From an uncultured Prevotella sp. (GTDB lineage Bacteria > Bacteroidota > Bacteroidia > Bacteroidales > Bacteroidaceae): a stretch of DNA of 64,000 bases. The notes beneath the pieces were generated by a model. It saw only the letters and a list, made by a program, of their open reading frames with translations. It ran no database searches and was not told where the DNA came from. This document shows, piece after piece, positions 1-9,066 of this stretch. How positions within the stretch are numbered: position 1 is the first letter of the stretch; every line of letters starts with the position of its first letter. Made by a program: the position numbers and the translations under genes. The stretch is taken from contig URLI01000003.1 in NCBI GenBank assembly GCA_900548585.1, positions 19,464-83,463 on the forward strand, written 5' to 3'.

Positions 1-707
1 ATGATTATGTTGCGCGACAATGGGCCGAGATACATCTCAACCGTTTCCTGCCTTTCGCCGGAGAACATGAATATGTCGGTGTGCATGGCGCGGTGATGTT
101 CCTCGTTGAGCCATTCCTCGTCGAGAACGTCAACAAGGCCTGTTCTCGAGAGTTTGAAGGTCTTGTTCATCTTCGACCTCGGCTCGTAGCATCGCACCTC
201 GTTGTTGTTGTCGAGCAGCATGAACGGCTCCACGAGGCGGTCTTTCTCCGTGCGGCTGTGCGGCGAGTGGTAGTTGCGCAGCACCGCCATCCGCTTCAGT
301 TTTATTGCCTTGTACAGCTGTGACACGTTGTGCGCCATGTTCTCGCGCAGTTTGTTGTCCGCAAGGATGTTGAAATCATAGAACCGGTCGAGTTTTTTCA
401 GCAGGTTGTTTGCCACGGCGTTGCGTTTGTCAGATGCCTCGAGCAGCCTGCGCATGGTGAGTATCTCGTCCTCGGTGAAGCCGATGCACTCCTGAAGGCG
501 CGTGAAGAATGGCGACTGGCGGTCGATGCTGTATATCCCTCCGCGCTTCTCCACTATGAAGCCGCAGTCGCGGAAGAAGTCGAGGTAGTAGTAGAAGTTG
601 CGGCGGCCAATCCCCGTTTTCTCGCATAGTTGCTCGACGGTCAGCCCCCTGTTCTCGGAGAGCAGCAGTAGAAGAGCCAGTTCGTGGTTCAGCTTGTCGT
701 GGCGCAT
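1..707 (-). CDS. WYL-domain transcriptional regulator (C-terminus outside window)
   Basis: Reading leftwards from an ATG at 705-707 the frame stays open to the window edge, giving about 235 residues with no stop, so the gene is cut off by the window. Residues 5-60 look like a helix-turn-helix (MRHDKLNHELALLLLLSE, then LTVEQLCEKTGIGRRNFYYY), followed by a linker helix region. From about residue 150 comes a WYL-like domain with the pattern VEPFMLL..EVRCYEPRSK..KTFKLSRTG. WYL proteins are usually ligand-sensing repressors or activators, often of DNA-damage or defence genes. The target here is unknown. A CTAG-rich tandem repeat lies just upstream. Confidence 0.8.
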   Translation of the reverse strand, partial: MRHDKLNHELALLLLLSENRGLTVEQLCEKTGIGRRNFYYYLDFFRDCGFIVEKRGGIYSIDRQSPFFTRLQECIGFTEDEILTMRRLLEASDKRNAVANNLLKKLDRFYDFNILADNKLRENMAHNVSQLYKAIKLKRMAVLRNYHSPHSRTEKDRLVEPFMLLDNNNEVRCYEPRSKMNKTFKLSRTGLVDVLDEEWLNEEHHRAMHTDIFMFSGERQETVEMYLGPLSRNII

Positions 708-736
708 GTCTTTATGATTTCTCTGGAATTTTCTAG

Positions 737-800
737 TTTTCTAGCACTCTAGTTTTCTAGCACTCTAGATTTCTAGCACTCTAGTTTTCTAGTGATCTGG
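737..800. repeat. 16-bp CTAG-rich tandem repeat, four units
   Basis: Four contiguous 16-bp units start at 737, 753, 769 and 785. Unit 1 is TTTTCTAGCACTCTAG. Unit 2 is identical, unit 3 differs at one base, unit 4 is decayed. A further partial unit precedes them at 721-736. The repeat fills most of the gap between the stop of rnhB and the start of the WYL gene, both on the minus strand, so it lies in the upstream region of the WYL regulator. Confidence 0.9.
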
Positions 801-811
801 CATTTCCGGCA

Positions 812-1390
812 TCACTGACGCATCCTGAAGCTCCTGCGGTGATAGGGTGTCATCCCGTGCTTCGCTATAGCCTCGCGGTGTTTCTTGGTGGGATAGCCCT
901 TGTTCTTCTTCCAGTCATATTGCGGGTAGTCCTCGGCGAGACGCTCCATATAGTCATCGCGGTAGGTCTTTGCCAGTATGCTGGCGGCGGCAATGGAGAG
1001 ATATTTCGCGTCGCCCTTCACTATGCAGGTGTGCGGTATGTCGCGGTATGGCCTGAAGCGGTTGCCGTCCACTATTATAGCCCCGGGGCGCACTGCAAGT
1101 TTGTCGAGTGCGCGGTGCATGGCGAGTATCGAGGCGTTGAGGATGTTAATCTCGTCAATCTCCTCCGGGGTGGCCACGCCCACGGCCCACGCCACGGCGT
1201 CGCGCTCTATCGCCACGCGCAGCTGCCTGCGTTTACGGTCGGTCAGTGCCTTGGAGTCGTTGAGCTCCTCGTTGGCGTAGTCCGGCGGCAGTATCACCGC
1301 CGCCGCAAACACGCTGCCGGCAAGACAGCCGCGTCCCGCCTCGTCGCAGCCCGCCTCTGCCGCACATTCTGTGTAATGTTTCTCAAGCAT
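812..1390 (-). CDS. rnhB: Ribonuclease HII
   Basis: The 192-residue protein is of normal length for RNase HII, which cuts the RNA strand of RNA-DNA hybrids and removes misinserted ribonucleotides in the cytoplasm. The active-site signature CDEAGRG is at residues 15-21 (acidic D16, E17), a further acidic residue is in IIVDGNRF near 105, and the C-terminal region carries ASILAKTYRDDYM. The chosen ATG gives a short leader before the first motif, as in the family. The gene stands alone and runs away from the susC promoter. Confidence 0.96.
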   Translation of the reverse strand: MLEKHYTECAAEAGCDEAGRGCLAGSVFAAAVILPPDYANEELNDSKALTDRKRRQLRVAIERDAVAWAVGVATPEEIDEINILNASILAMHRALDKLAVRPGAIIVDGNRFRPYRDIPHTCIVKGDAKYLSIAAASILAKTYRDDYMERLAEDYPQYDWKKNKGYPTKKHREAIAKHGMTPYHRRSFRMRQ

Positions 1391-1705
1391 GTCCTTATGT
1401 TATTTTTGTTTACTGTTGTTCCGCCCCTGCTCCTAAAAAGGAAAACGCAGGTTCGCTTAACTTATTGTGCGTGCCGCCGCGATAAATTCAGTCAGTTGGA
1501 AATGTGAATGCGCGTTCTTCGCGAATTTATGATAATCCACTCCCTCCCTTATATAAAATAAGGTGATTTTGTTAAAAAAGAGCCTCCATGAAACAATTTT
1601 GTTATATTTATTTTGCCAGTAAGGAAAAAATATCTTAAATTTGCAATCGGAACGTAAAAAAGTTTATTTTATTAATTAAAAAACACACTGAAAAGTCAAC
1701 TTTTT
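1391..1705. other. Intergenic region between divergent rnhB and susC
   Basis: This 315-bp gap separates rnhB (minus) from the SusC gene (plus). The half next to susC is very AT-rich and holds the susC promoter. I see no open frame that looks like a gene and no clear promoter box for rnhB. Confidence 0.6.
1612..1643 (+). promoter_or_regulatory. Bacteroidetes-type promoter for the susC operon
   Basis: TTTG (1612-1615) is followed, 20 bp later, by TAAATTTG (1636-1643). This matches the Bacteroidetes primary sigma factor consensus of a -33 TTTG and a -7 TAnnTTTG. Transcription would start near 1650, giving a leader of about 55 nt before the ATG at 1706. Confidence 0.75.
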
Positions 1706-4700
1706 ATGAAATTAAGGCTTTGTATGATTTTGGTCAGCCTGACATTCTTCTTGGGAATGGCGAAGGCGCAAACGGTTGTTTCCGGTACCATCATCTCATC
1801 AGAAGATGGCGAGCCGCTGATTGGTGCCTCCGTAATGGTGAAGGGCACTCAGGTCGGCGCGACAACCGATTTCGATGGTAATTTCTCGATTACCACTCAA
1901 GTTAGTAACCCGCAGATCGTGGTCAGCTATATCGGAATGCAGACGGTGACTCTCAAGGGTACGCGTAACATGAAGATAACGATGAACCCCGACAAGGCAC
2001 AGCAAATCGAGGAAGTCGTGGTCACTGGTATGCAGAAGATGGACAAGCGATTGTTCACCGGTGCCTCAACGAAGGTCGATGCCGAGAAGGCGAAGATCGA
2101 CGGCGTGTCGGACATCTCACGCTCGCTCGAAGGCCGTGCGGCCGGTGTCAGCGTGCAGAACGTTTCTGGTACGTTCGGTACTGCACCGAAGATCCGCGTG
2201 CGTGGCGCGACATCCATCTACGGCTCGTCAAAACCGCTGTGGGTGGTTGACGGTGTCATCATGGAGGACGTGACGGAGGTTGATGCCGACGCACTTTCCT
2301 CTGGAGACGCAGCAACGGTTATCTCAAACGCCATCGCAGGTCTGAACGCAGACGACATCGCAAGCTTCGACATCCTGAAAGACGGTTCGGCAACATCAAT
2401 CTATGGCGCGCGCGCCATGGCTGGTGTGATCGTCGTGACGACAAAACGCGGTAAGGCCGGTTCGTCGCGCATCTCCTACACAGGTGAGTTCACGATGCGT
2501 CTCAAACCGAATTACTCGCAGTTCAACATCATGAACTCGCAGGAGCAGATGTCTGTGTACCGCGAGATGATGAGGAACGGTTTCTTCTCGTTCACAAGCG
2601 CATACCGCGCATCCAACAGTGGCGTGTTCGGCAAGATGTACCACTTGATGAACACCTACGATCCCGCAACAGGCAAGTTCCTGCTCGAGAACACCCCGGA
2701 GGCCATGGCAAGCTACCTGCGCAAGGCAGAGTATCAGAACACCGACTGGTTCGACCGCCTGTTCTCAAACTCGATACAGATGAACCACTCTATCAGCATG
2801 AGCGGCGGTACGGACAAGGCACAGTACTACACCTCGTTCTCCATGCTCGACGACCCAGGGTGGACAAAGAAAAGCCGCGTGCAGCGCTACACGGCAAACA
2901 TCAATGCCAACTACAATATGAACAAGAGGCTCTCCCTCAACATGATTGGCAACGCAAGCTACCGCAAGCAGCAGGCTCCGGGTACGACAAACCAGTCTAC
3001 CGACGCGGTGTTCGGCGCAGTGTCGCGTGACTTCGACATCAACCCGTACTCCTACTCGCTCAACACTTCGCGCACGCTTGACCCGGACGGATTCTATGTG
3101 CGCAGCTACGCTCCGTTCAACATCTTCCACGAATTGGAGAACAACTTCATGGACTACGACGTAATCGACATGAAGTTCCAGGCAGAACTGAAGTACAAGC
3201 CCATCACCAAGGTGGAGCTCAGCCTGCTCGGCGCATACAAGGTGTCCACAACAACGCAGAGCCACAAGATTACCGAGAACAGTAACCAGGCAATGGCATT
3301 CCGCATGATGGACGACGCAACGATGCGCAACGCCAACCCGTGGCTCTACACCGACCCGGACATGCCTAACACACTGCCGGAGTCTGTGCTGCCAAAGGGC
3401 GGCTTCTACCGCGAGACGAAATACAAGATGAACAGCTGGGACATGCGTGCCACTGCATCATACAACGACGTTTACAACGACCGTCACATACTGAACCTTT
3501 ACGGCGGTATGGAAATCAACGACGTGAAGCGCAGCCGCTCATACTTCAACGGTGTCGGCATGCAGTACGGAATGGGCCTCCTCGGAAGCTACGACTACAA
3601 GTTCTTCAAGCAGGCATCTGAAGAGAACTCAATATACTACTCTCTCAACAACGGTTACGGCCGCGAGGTGTCGTTCTTCGGAACAGCAACATACTCTTGG
3701 AAGGGACGCTACACGGTGAACGGAACAGTACGCTACGAGGGCAGCAACCGCCTCGGAAAGGCCCGCAGCGCACGCTGGCTGCCTACATGGAACATCTCAG
3801 GCGCATGGAACGCACACGAGGAGCCGTGGTTCGAGAAACTCAACCCGTATCTCTCGCACGCGACGCTGAAGACAAGTTACTCGCTCACCGGTGACAAGCC
3901 TGCCATCACGAACGCAGAGGTCATCATCTCGAGCTTCAACCAGTGGCGTCCGTTCAGCGAGGACCATGAGTCCGGACTCACCATAGACGATTTCGCGAAC
4001 CCGAACCTTACATACGAGAAGAAGCACGAGTTCAACCTCGGGCTCGACCTCGGCTTCCTCAACAACAGGCTGAACCTCGAGATGGCTTACTACCATCGTA
4101 ACAACTACGACCTGATTGGCCCGCAGCGCACAATCGGTGACGACGGCGCGGTAATCAAGTATGCCAACGTGGCATCCATGAAGTCGAGCGGTTTCGAGCT
4201 CACCATCTCTTCACGCAACATCGTGAAGAAGGACTTCACATGGAACACCGACTTCATCTTCTCGCACAGCAAGAGTGAGGTTACGAAACTCAACTCACGC
4301 ACACGCGTGATCGACATGATCAGCGGCTCTGGCTTCACAGGCGAGGGCTACCCGTACCGCGCACTCTTCTCGATGGACTTCCGCGGACTGGACAACAAGG
4401 GTCTGCCAACGTTCATAAATCAGGATGGAGAGCTCGTGACCAGCCGCACAGGGTACAAACCAATCGACTTCCAGTCGTACAACCTTGACCACCTGATCTA
4501 CAACGGGCCGGTTGACCCGACTATCACGGGATCTCTCGGAAACATGTTCACATACAAGGGACTCTCACTCAACGTGTTCATCACATACGCCGCAGGCAAC
4601 AAGGTGCGCCTCGACCCGACATTCGGGCTTGGCTACTCTGACATGAGCGCGATGCCGAAGGAGTTCCAGAACCGCTGGACCGTTCCTGGCGACGAGGCAA

Positions 4701-5032
4701 AGACAGACATACCTGCCATATCCGACTTCCGCCAGATGCAGAGCGACCAGTATCTCTCGCGTGCATACGGAGCGTACAACTACTCACAGAACCGCATTGC
4801 AAAGGGTGACTTCATACGAATGAAGGAAATATCACTTGGCTACGACATCCCGCAGAGCTTCGTGAAGCATCTCGGACTCTCATCGGCAAGCCTGAAATTC
4901 CAGGGAACAAACCTGTTCCTCATCTATTCTGACAAGAAACTGCTCGGACAGGACCCGGAGTTCACAAACGCAGGTGGTGTCGCCATACCTATGGCAAGAC
5001 AGTTCACATTTACGGTACGTCTTGGAATTTAA
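1706..5032 (+). CDS. SusC/RagA family TonB-linked outer membrane protein
   Basis: This 1108-residue protein has a signal peptide (residues 1-21, ending GMAKA), a carboxypeptidase-regulatory-like domain (about 22-105, with SGTIISSEDGEPLIGASVMV and DFDGNFSI), a plug domain (about 115-240, with the family stretch DIASFDILKDGSATSIYGAR) and a long beta barrel. SusC proteins form a TonB-powered channel in the outer membrane capped by a surface SusD lipoprotein and import oligosaccharides, peptides or other large nutrients. The next gene is the SusD partner, only 25 bp away. No glycan-degrading enzyme is encoded nearby; the locus instead has a zinc metallohydrolase, so a non-glycan cargo is possible. 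Confidence 0.96.
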   Translation: MKLRLCMILVSLTFFLGMAKAQTVVSGTIISSEDGEPLIGASVMVKGTQVGATTDFDGNFSITTQVSNPQIVVSYIGMQTVTLKGTRNMKITMNPDKAQQIEEVVVTGMQKMDKRLFTGASTKVDAEKAKIDGVSDISRSLEGRAAGVSVQNVSGTFGTAPKIRVRGATSIYGSSKPLWVVDGVIMEDVTEVDADALSSGDAATVISNAIAGLNADDIASFDILKDGSATSIYGARAMAGVIVVTTKRGKAGSSRISYTGEFTMRLKPNYSQFNIMNSQEQMSVYREMMRNGFFSFTSAYRASNSGVFGKMYHLMNTYDPATGKFLLENTPEAMASYLRKAEYQNTDWFDRLFSNSIQMNHSISMSGGTDKAQYYTSFSMLDDPGWTKKSRVQRYTANINANYNMNKRLSLNMIGNASYRKQQAPGTTNQSTDAVFGAVSRDFDINPYSYSLNTSRTLDPDGFYVRSYAPFNIFHELENNFMDYDVIDMKFQAELKYKPITKVELSLLGAYKVSTTTQSHKITENSNQAMAFRMMDDATMRNANPWLYTDPDMPNTLPESVLPKGGFYRETKYKMNSWDMRATASYNDVYNDRHILNLYGGMEINDVKRSRSYFNGVGMQYGMGLLGSYDYKFFKQASEENSIYYSLNNGYGREVSFFGTATYSWKGRYTVNGTVRYEGSNRLGKARSARWLPTWNISGAWNAHEEPWFEKLNPYLSHATLKTSYSLTGDKPAITNAEVIISSFNQWRPFSEDHESGLTIDDFANPNLTYEKKHEFNLGLDLGFLNNRLNLEMAYYHRNNYDLIGPQRTIGDDGAVIKYANVASMKSSGFELTISSRNIVKKDFTWNTDFIFSHSKSEVTKLNSRTRVIDMISGSGFTGEGYPYRALFSMDFRGLDNKGLPTFINQDGELVTSRTGYKPIDFQSYNLDHLIYNGPVDPTITGSLGNMFTYKGLSLNVFITYAAGNKVRLDPTFGLGYSDMSAMPKEFQNRWTVPGDEAKTDIPAISDFRQMQSDQYLSRAYGAYNYSQNRIAKGDFIRMKEISLGYDIPQSFVKHLGLSSASLKFQGTNLFLIYSDKKLLGQDPEFTNAGGVAIPMARQFTFTVRLGI

Positions 5033-5057
5033 TAACTATATAACAGAACATAACAGT

Positions 5058-6632
5058 ATGAAATTCAAATATTTAATTTTTGCAGCAGCATCGTTGCTCG
5101 CATTGAGTTCTTGCGATGACTATTTGGATAGGCTGCCAGACGACCGTGCGGAGCTGAACACTCCTGAGAAAATAACACAGTTGCTCGTGTCGGCATATCC
5201 AACGTGCAACATATCGCTTATCGGAGAGACCAGCTCAGACAACATGGGAAACAACGGTCCCAGTTACTCGTTCGACATAATGCTCGACGAACTCTACCGC
5301 TTCAAGGACGTTGACATGACTGACAATGACTCTCCATATTATATATGGAATAATTACTATCGTGCTGTGGCAACCGCCAACCAGGCTCTTGACGCAATCG
5401 CCAAGTACGGCAACCAGAGCGAGCTGAAGGCTCAGGCGGCAGAGGCAAAGCTGTGCCGCGCATACGGAATGTTCATGCTCGCAAACGTATTCTGCATGGC
5501 GTGGAATCCGGACAAGGCCGACGAGTACCTCGGGCTGCCTTACCCGCACGAGCCGGGAGTGTCGACGGCTAACCGTGGCACGCTGCGCCAACTCTACGAG
5601 AACATCAACAAGGACATAGAAGAGGCCCTGCCAGACGTTGACGATGCACTGTACACGCAGCCAAAGTACCACTGGAACATGCGCGCGGCATACGCTTTCG
5701 GGGCACGCTTCAACCTCTACTACATGAACTATGACAAGGCAATAGAGTATGCAGACAAGGCTCTCGGCACAAACCCGGAGACGCTGCTGCGCAACTATGC
5801 CGCATACGAGAAACTTGGCGCAAGTGATTTCAACAACCTCTACAACCGCTCGTCGGAGCCTGCCAACTTCCTGCTGATACCATCTTACTCGACCGCTGCC
5901 CGCTACGTGTTCAGCCAGCGCTACGGACACAACGCGGCCATGTGCAGCTACGAGACATACTGGGCAGACGCGCCATGGGGCTCTGGCTCGGATGTCAACA
6001 CACTCTACTGGGCTAATAAGCTTTATGGAAACTCATCAGGCGTTGTTGTCCCGAAGATGTATGAGTTCTTCGAATACACAGACAAGGTCGCAGGCATCGG
6101 CTACGTCCATGTAATGGATCAGGCATTCACCGCAGACGAGACGCTTCTCGTGCGCGCAGAGGCCTACGCACTGAAGAACAACATTGACGCGGCTCTCGCA
6201 GACATGAACACATGGGTGGTGTCACACTGCAAGGAGAAAGCAGGCAACGACGGGCAACTGTTGCGCCCCGTACTCACAACTGCCGTCGTAGACACCTTCA
6301 TCACTCATCTTGAGTATGCACCGGCAATCCCCGACGGAAACCGCGACCGCTCAATCCGCAAGGAACTCCATCCGCAGGGATTCTCGATCGGCAATGCCGG
6401 CGCCAACGGCGTGAACACTCAGGAAAACATAATCCAGTTCATACTCCACATGCGCCGCCTCGAGACACGCCAGCAGGGCTACCGCTTCTACGACGTAAAG
6501 CGCTACGGCATCTCGTATGCACACTTCCTGTCGGGAGAGGACCCAGTGGTGTTCCAGCCGGGAGACCTGAGGGGAGCAATACAAATCCCGTCGGACGTAG
6601 TCAACGCAGGATTGCAAAAGAACCCAAGATAA
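5058..6632 (+). CDS. RagB/SusD family nutrient-binding lipoprotein
   Basis: The 524-residue product starts at ATG 5058, which places a lipoprotein signal at once (MKFKYLIFAAASLLALSSC, lipidated Cys 19). An upstream in-frame extension exists but would bury this signal. Acidic residues right after the Cys (DDYLDRLPDD) fit surface export signals of Bacteroidetes lipoproteins. The SusD-like helical repeats follow (for example ARFNLYYMNYDKAIEYADKAL), and the C-terminal RRLETRQQGYRFYDVKRYG is typical. It should form the lid over the SusC channel and bind the imported ligand. The ligand cannot be read from sequence. Confidence 0.95.
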   Translation: MKFKYLIFAAASLLALSSCDDYLDRLPDDRAELNTPEKITQLLVSAYPTCNISLIGETSSDNMGNNGPSYSFDIMLDELYRFKDVDMTDNDSPYYIWNNYYRAVATANQALDAIAKYGNQSELKAQAAEAKLCRAYGMFMLANVFCMAWNPDKADEYLGLPYPHEPGVSTANRGTLRQLYENINKDIEEALPDVDDALYTQPKYHWNMRAAYAFGARFNLYYMNYDKAIEYADKALGTNPETLLRNYAAYEKLGASDFNNLYNRSSEPANFLLIPSYSTAARYVFSQRYGHNAAMCSYETYWADAPWGSGSDVNTLYWANKLYGNSSGVVVPKMYEFFEYTDKVAGIGYVHVMDQAFTADETLLVRAEAYALKNNIDAALADMNTWVVSHCKEKAGNDGQLLRPVLTTAVVDTFITHLEYAPAIPDGNRDRSIRKELHPQGFSIGNAGANGVNTQENIIQFILHMRRLETRQQGYRFYDVKRYGISYAHFLSGEDPVVFQPGDLRGAIQIPSDVVNAGLQKNPR

Positions 6633-6654
6633 CTTAAAACAATACTGATATAAA

Positions 6655-7590
6655 ATGAAAAAGATATATTTATTCGCATCCCTTCTTTTCGCTTTTGTCT
6701 GCCTTGGGCTTACAAGTTGCGGAAACGATGACGATCTCAGCGGCAGGAGCGTGTTCGACGGAGATGTTTCTCCCGTGAAGAATGAGTTTGACACTTGGCT
6801 GGAAAACAATTACCGCATTCCTTACAACATCGACTTCCAGTATCGTTACAACGACCGCCTGACCGACATGGTTTACAATGTCGTGCCGGCGAGGTATGAG
6901 AACTCCGTCGCACTCGGAATCCTTTTCAAGCATATATGGCTTGACTCTTACGACGAGGTGCTCGGGCAGATTTTCCTCAAAGAGAACTGTCCGCGCCAGA
7001 TACAGCTCATCGGCTCGCGCGAGTACGACTCGAGGGGTGAGATGATACTTGGAACTGCCGAGGGCGGACTCAAGATAATGCTCTACGGCGTGAACGAGTT
7101 TGACATCGACAACCCGCGAATCAACGTTGACGACCCATACGAGGATGCCAACAAGTCGCCTGCCGACCTCAACCACTGGATGTTCCACACGGTGCATCAC
7201 GAGTTCTGCCACATCCTCACACAGAAGAAGGATTACTCACAAGACTTCAAGACCATCACTGCCGGGAAATACCACTCGCAGGACTGGGTCAACCTGAAGG
7301 ACAAGGACGTGCAGAAGCAGGGCTTCGTATCGGCATACGGCTCGAGCGAGTACAACGAGGACTTCGCGGAGATCTTCTCCACATACGTCACGATGTCGCC
7401 CGCAGCATGGAAGGCCATAATGGATAATGCCGGCGAGGAAGGCGGCCCGCTGCTACAGAAGAAGCTTGACCTGATGCGCACATACTTCCAGGAAAAGTGG
7501 GGACTTGATATGGACAAACTGCGCGAGGTAGTGCTGCGCCGCTCATCAGAGGTCAGCACACTTGACCTGCGAGACTTGTCTAAAAATTAA
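6655..7590 (+). CDS. Substrate import-associated zinc metallohydrolase lipoprotein
   Basis: The 311-residue protein has a lipoprotein signal (lipidated Cys 22 in LTSCGNDDD); the triple Asp after the Cys suggests display on the cell surface. The metal site is HExxH at residues 182-186 (HEFCH), and EDFAEIF near residues 235-241 offers a glutamate as a likely third ligand. This matches the lipoprotein family known for HExxH motifs next to SusC/SusD genes. It starts 22 bp after susD and is surely in the same operon. A role in trimming a peptide or other substrate before import is inference from the family context, not shown here. Confidence 0.88.
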   Translation: MKKIYLFASLLFAFVCLGLTSCGNDDDLSGRSVFDGDVSPVKNEFDTWLENNYRIPYNIDFQYRYNDRLTDMVYNVVPARYENSVALGILFKHIWLDSYDEVLGQIFLKENCPRQIQLIGSREYDSRGEMILGTAEGGLKIMLYGVNEFDIDNPRINVDDPYEDANKSPADLNHWMFHTVHHEFCHILTQKKDYSQDFKTITAGKYHSQDWVNLKDKDVQKQGFVSAYGSSEYNEDFAEIFSTYVTMSPAAWKAIMDNAGEEGGPLLQKKLDLMRTYFQEKWGLDMDKLREVVLRRSSEVSTLDLRDLSKN

Positions 7591-7615
7591 TAGAACGCTT
7601 TAACATGATTAAGAA

Positions 7616-8974
7616 ATGAAAAAGTTGAATTATTTCCTTACACTCCTGGTGTCTGTGCTGGCGTTGACGGCATGCACCAGCGAAGTGGAAAATTATTTCT
7701 CCGAAAGTTCGTCAGAGCGTTCGGCAAAGGATATCGCCAAGGTGAAGGACATTCTCAAATCAGCGCCCAACGGTTGGAGAATAGAGTACTACGGAGACTT
7801 GACGTACGGTGGTTACAACGTGCTGTGCAAGTTTGAAGACGACGGCCATGTGAGTTTCGCTTCAGAGAAGGTGGGCAAGACACACAACGCCGGCCTGGAT
7901 GAGAACGGAAACCCCATCGGGGTTGACCAGAAGTCTTCGTACAGCGTGTTCCAGAGCATGGGCACCGTGCTGTCTTTCGATGGCAACAACGAAGTGTTCC
8001 ATTACCTGTCCGACCCGAAGAACAGCGACTATGGAACCGCAGGCGAGGGCTTCCTCGGCGACTTCGAGTTCCGCGTGCTGTCGGCATCGCCGGATAAGAT
8101 TGAGCTGACGGGACGCAAGCACGGGCATAGGATAATGATGTACGCCATGCCGGCAGACCTCAGTTGGGCAGACTACCTCAAGAGTGTGGAGGAGACCGAC
8201 AAATATATGTCATCGCGTTCCTACACGCTCATGGGCGAGGGCGTTCCACAGGACACCGAGATCAAGGTGGTGCAGCAGTACCGCACACTGGTGTTCCAGT
8301 ATGTTGACAAGAAAGGGGAGCGCCAGTCTGTGGCCGCTCCGTTCATCGTCACACCTGAAGGCTTCATACTCTACGACACGCTGACAGTGAATGGCGTAAA
8401 GATAGGGAACTTTGCCAAGGGCGACACCTTCGAGCGTTTCTACCTCGCAGGCAACAAGAACGTGTGGCTCGAGACCGCGACGCCGCCGCTGTGGGAATCG
8501 CTGCGCGACAACCAGTGGTTCGTCGCATACTCGAAGGTCGGCGAATACCAGATGCCTCTCTGGGACGCATTCCACGAGGCTCTGAAGACCGCAGGGCTTA
8601 ACAAAAAGGAGAACATCCTTTACAACGTGCTGATAGGAACCTACACCAACAAGACCGGCTTCCATTTCTGGGCCGGGCCAGACTATGGCATCGTCAGGTT
8701 CGACTTCGTTGACCCGAACGAGGAGGGCGACGAGATCTCCATCAGGTACTCGAACGACAAGCCCACAAACAAGACAGCGAAGGATTACATGAAGAAGCAC
8801 GCCCTGAAGCCAATCATAGAGGCCTTCTCAGGTCTGGGAAAAAAGGCACGCCGCTTCAAGCTTACGACAGACAACCTGCGCAAGCCTACAATGATCACGC
8901 TCACTGACGTGAACGAGCCGACAAACATTGTCACGCTGTTCTCAGAGCAAGTGAACTATCCATTCGACCATTGA
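7616..8974 (+). CDS. DUF4302 family lipoprotein
   Basis: The 452-residue protein starts 25 bp after the metallohydrolase gene. Its signal peptide ends in a lipobox with lipidated Cys 20 (LALTACTSE). The opening of the mature part (KDILKSAPNGWRIEYYGD, then GGYNVLCKFEDDGHVSF) matches DUF4302, a Bacteroidetes family of unknown function commonly found in SusC/SusD loci. I see no catalytic motif. It is likely an accessory surface or outer-membrane binding protein of this uptake system. Confidence 0.85.
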   Translation: MKKLNYFLTLLVSVLALTACTSEVENYFSESSSERSAKDIAKVKDILKSAPNGWRIEYYGDLTYGGYNVLCKFEDDGHVSFASEKVGKTHNAGLDENGNPIGVDQKSSYSVFQSMGTVLSFDGNNEVFHYLSDPKNSDYGTAGEGFLGDFEFRVLSASPDKIELTGRKHGHRIMMYAMPADLSWADYLKSVEETDKYMSSRSYTLMGEGVPQDTEIKVVQQYRTLVFQYVDKKGERQSVAAPFIVTPEGFILYDTLTVNGVKIGNFAKGDTFERFYLAGNKNVWLETATPPLWESLRDNQWFVAYSKVGEYQMPLWDAFHEALKTAGLNKKENILYNVLIGTYTNKTGFHFWAGPDYGIVRFDFVDPNEEGDEISIRYSNDKPTNKTAKDYMKKHALKPIIEAFSGLGKKARRFKLTTDNLRKPTMITLTDVNEPTNIVTLFSEQVNYPFDH

Positions 8975-8988
8975 TGTCGACAATACCA

Positions 8989-9042
8989 CTCCCCTGCCTC
9001 TATCGACAGGTGGGGCAGGGGAGCATAACCAAAAGTTTTTTT
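8989..9042 (+). terminator. Hairpin with T-run between DUF4302 gene and next gene
   Basis: A perfect 10-bp inverted repeat, CTCCCCTGCC (8989-8998) and GGCAGGGGAG (9014-9023), is followed after 12 nt by seven T (9036-9042). The spacing is longer than in a textbook terminator, so it may give only partial termination and lower expression of the last gene in the locus. Confidence 0.5.
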
Positions 9043-9066
9043 ATTAACCAATTTAATTTTACCATT

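Noticed and set aside
4974..5057. Longer start of the SusD gene overlapping susC
   Set aside because: It would place 28 residues before a clear lipoprotein signal peptide. The ATG at 5058 is the natural start.
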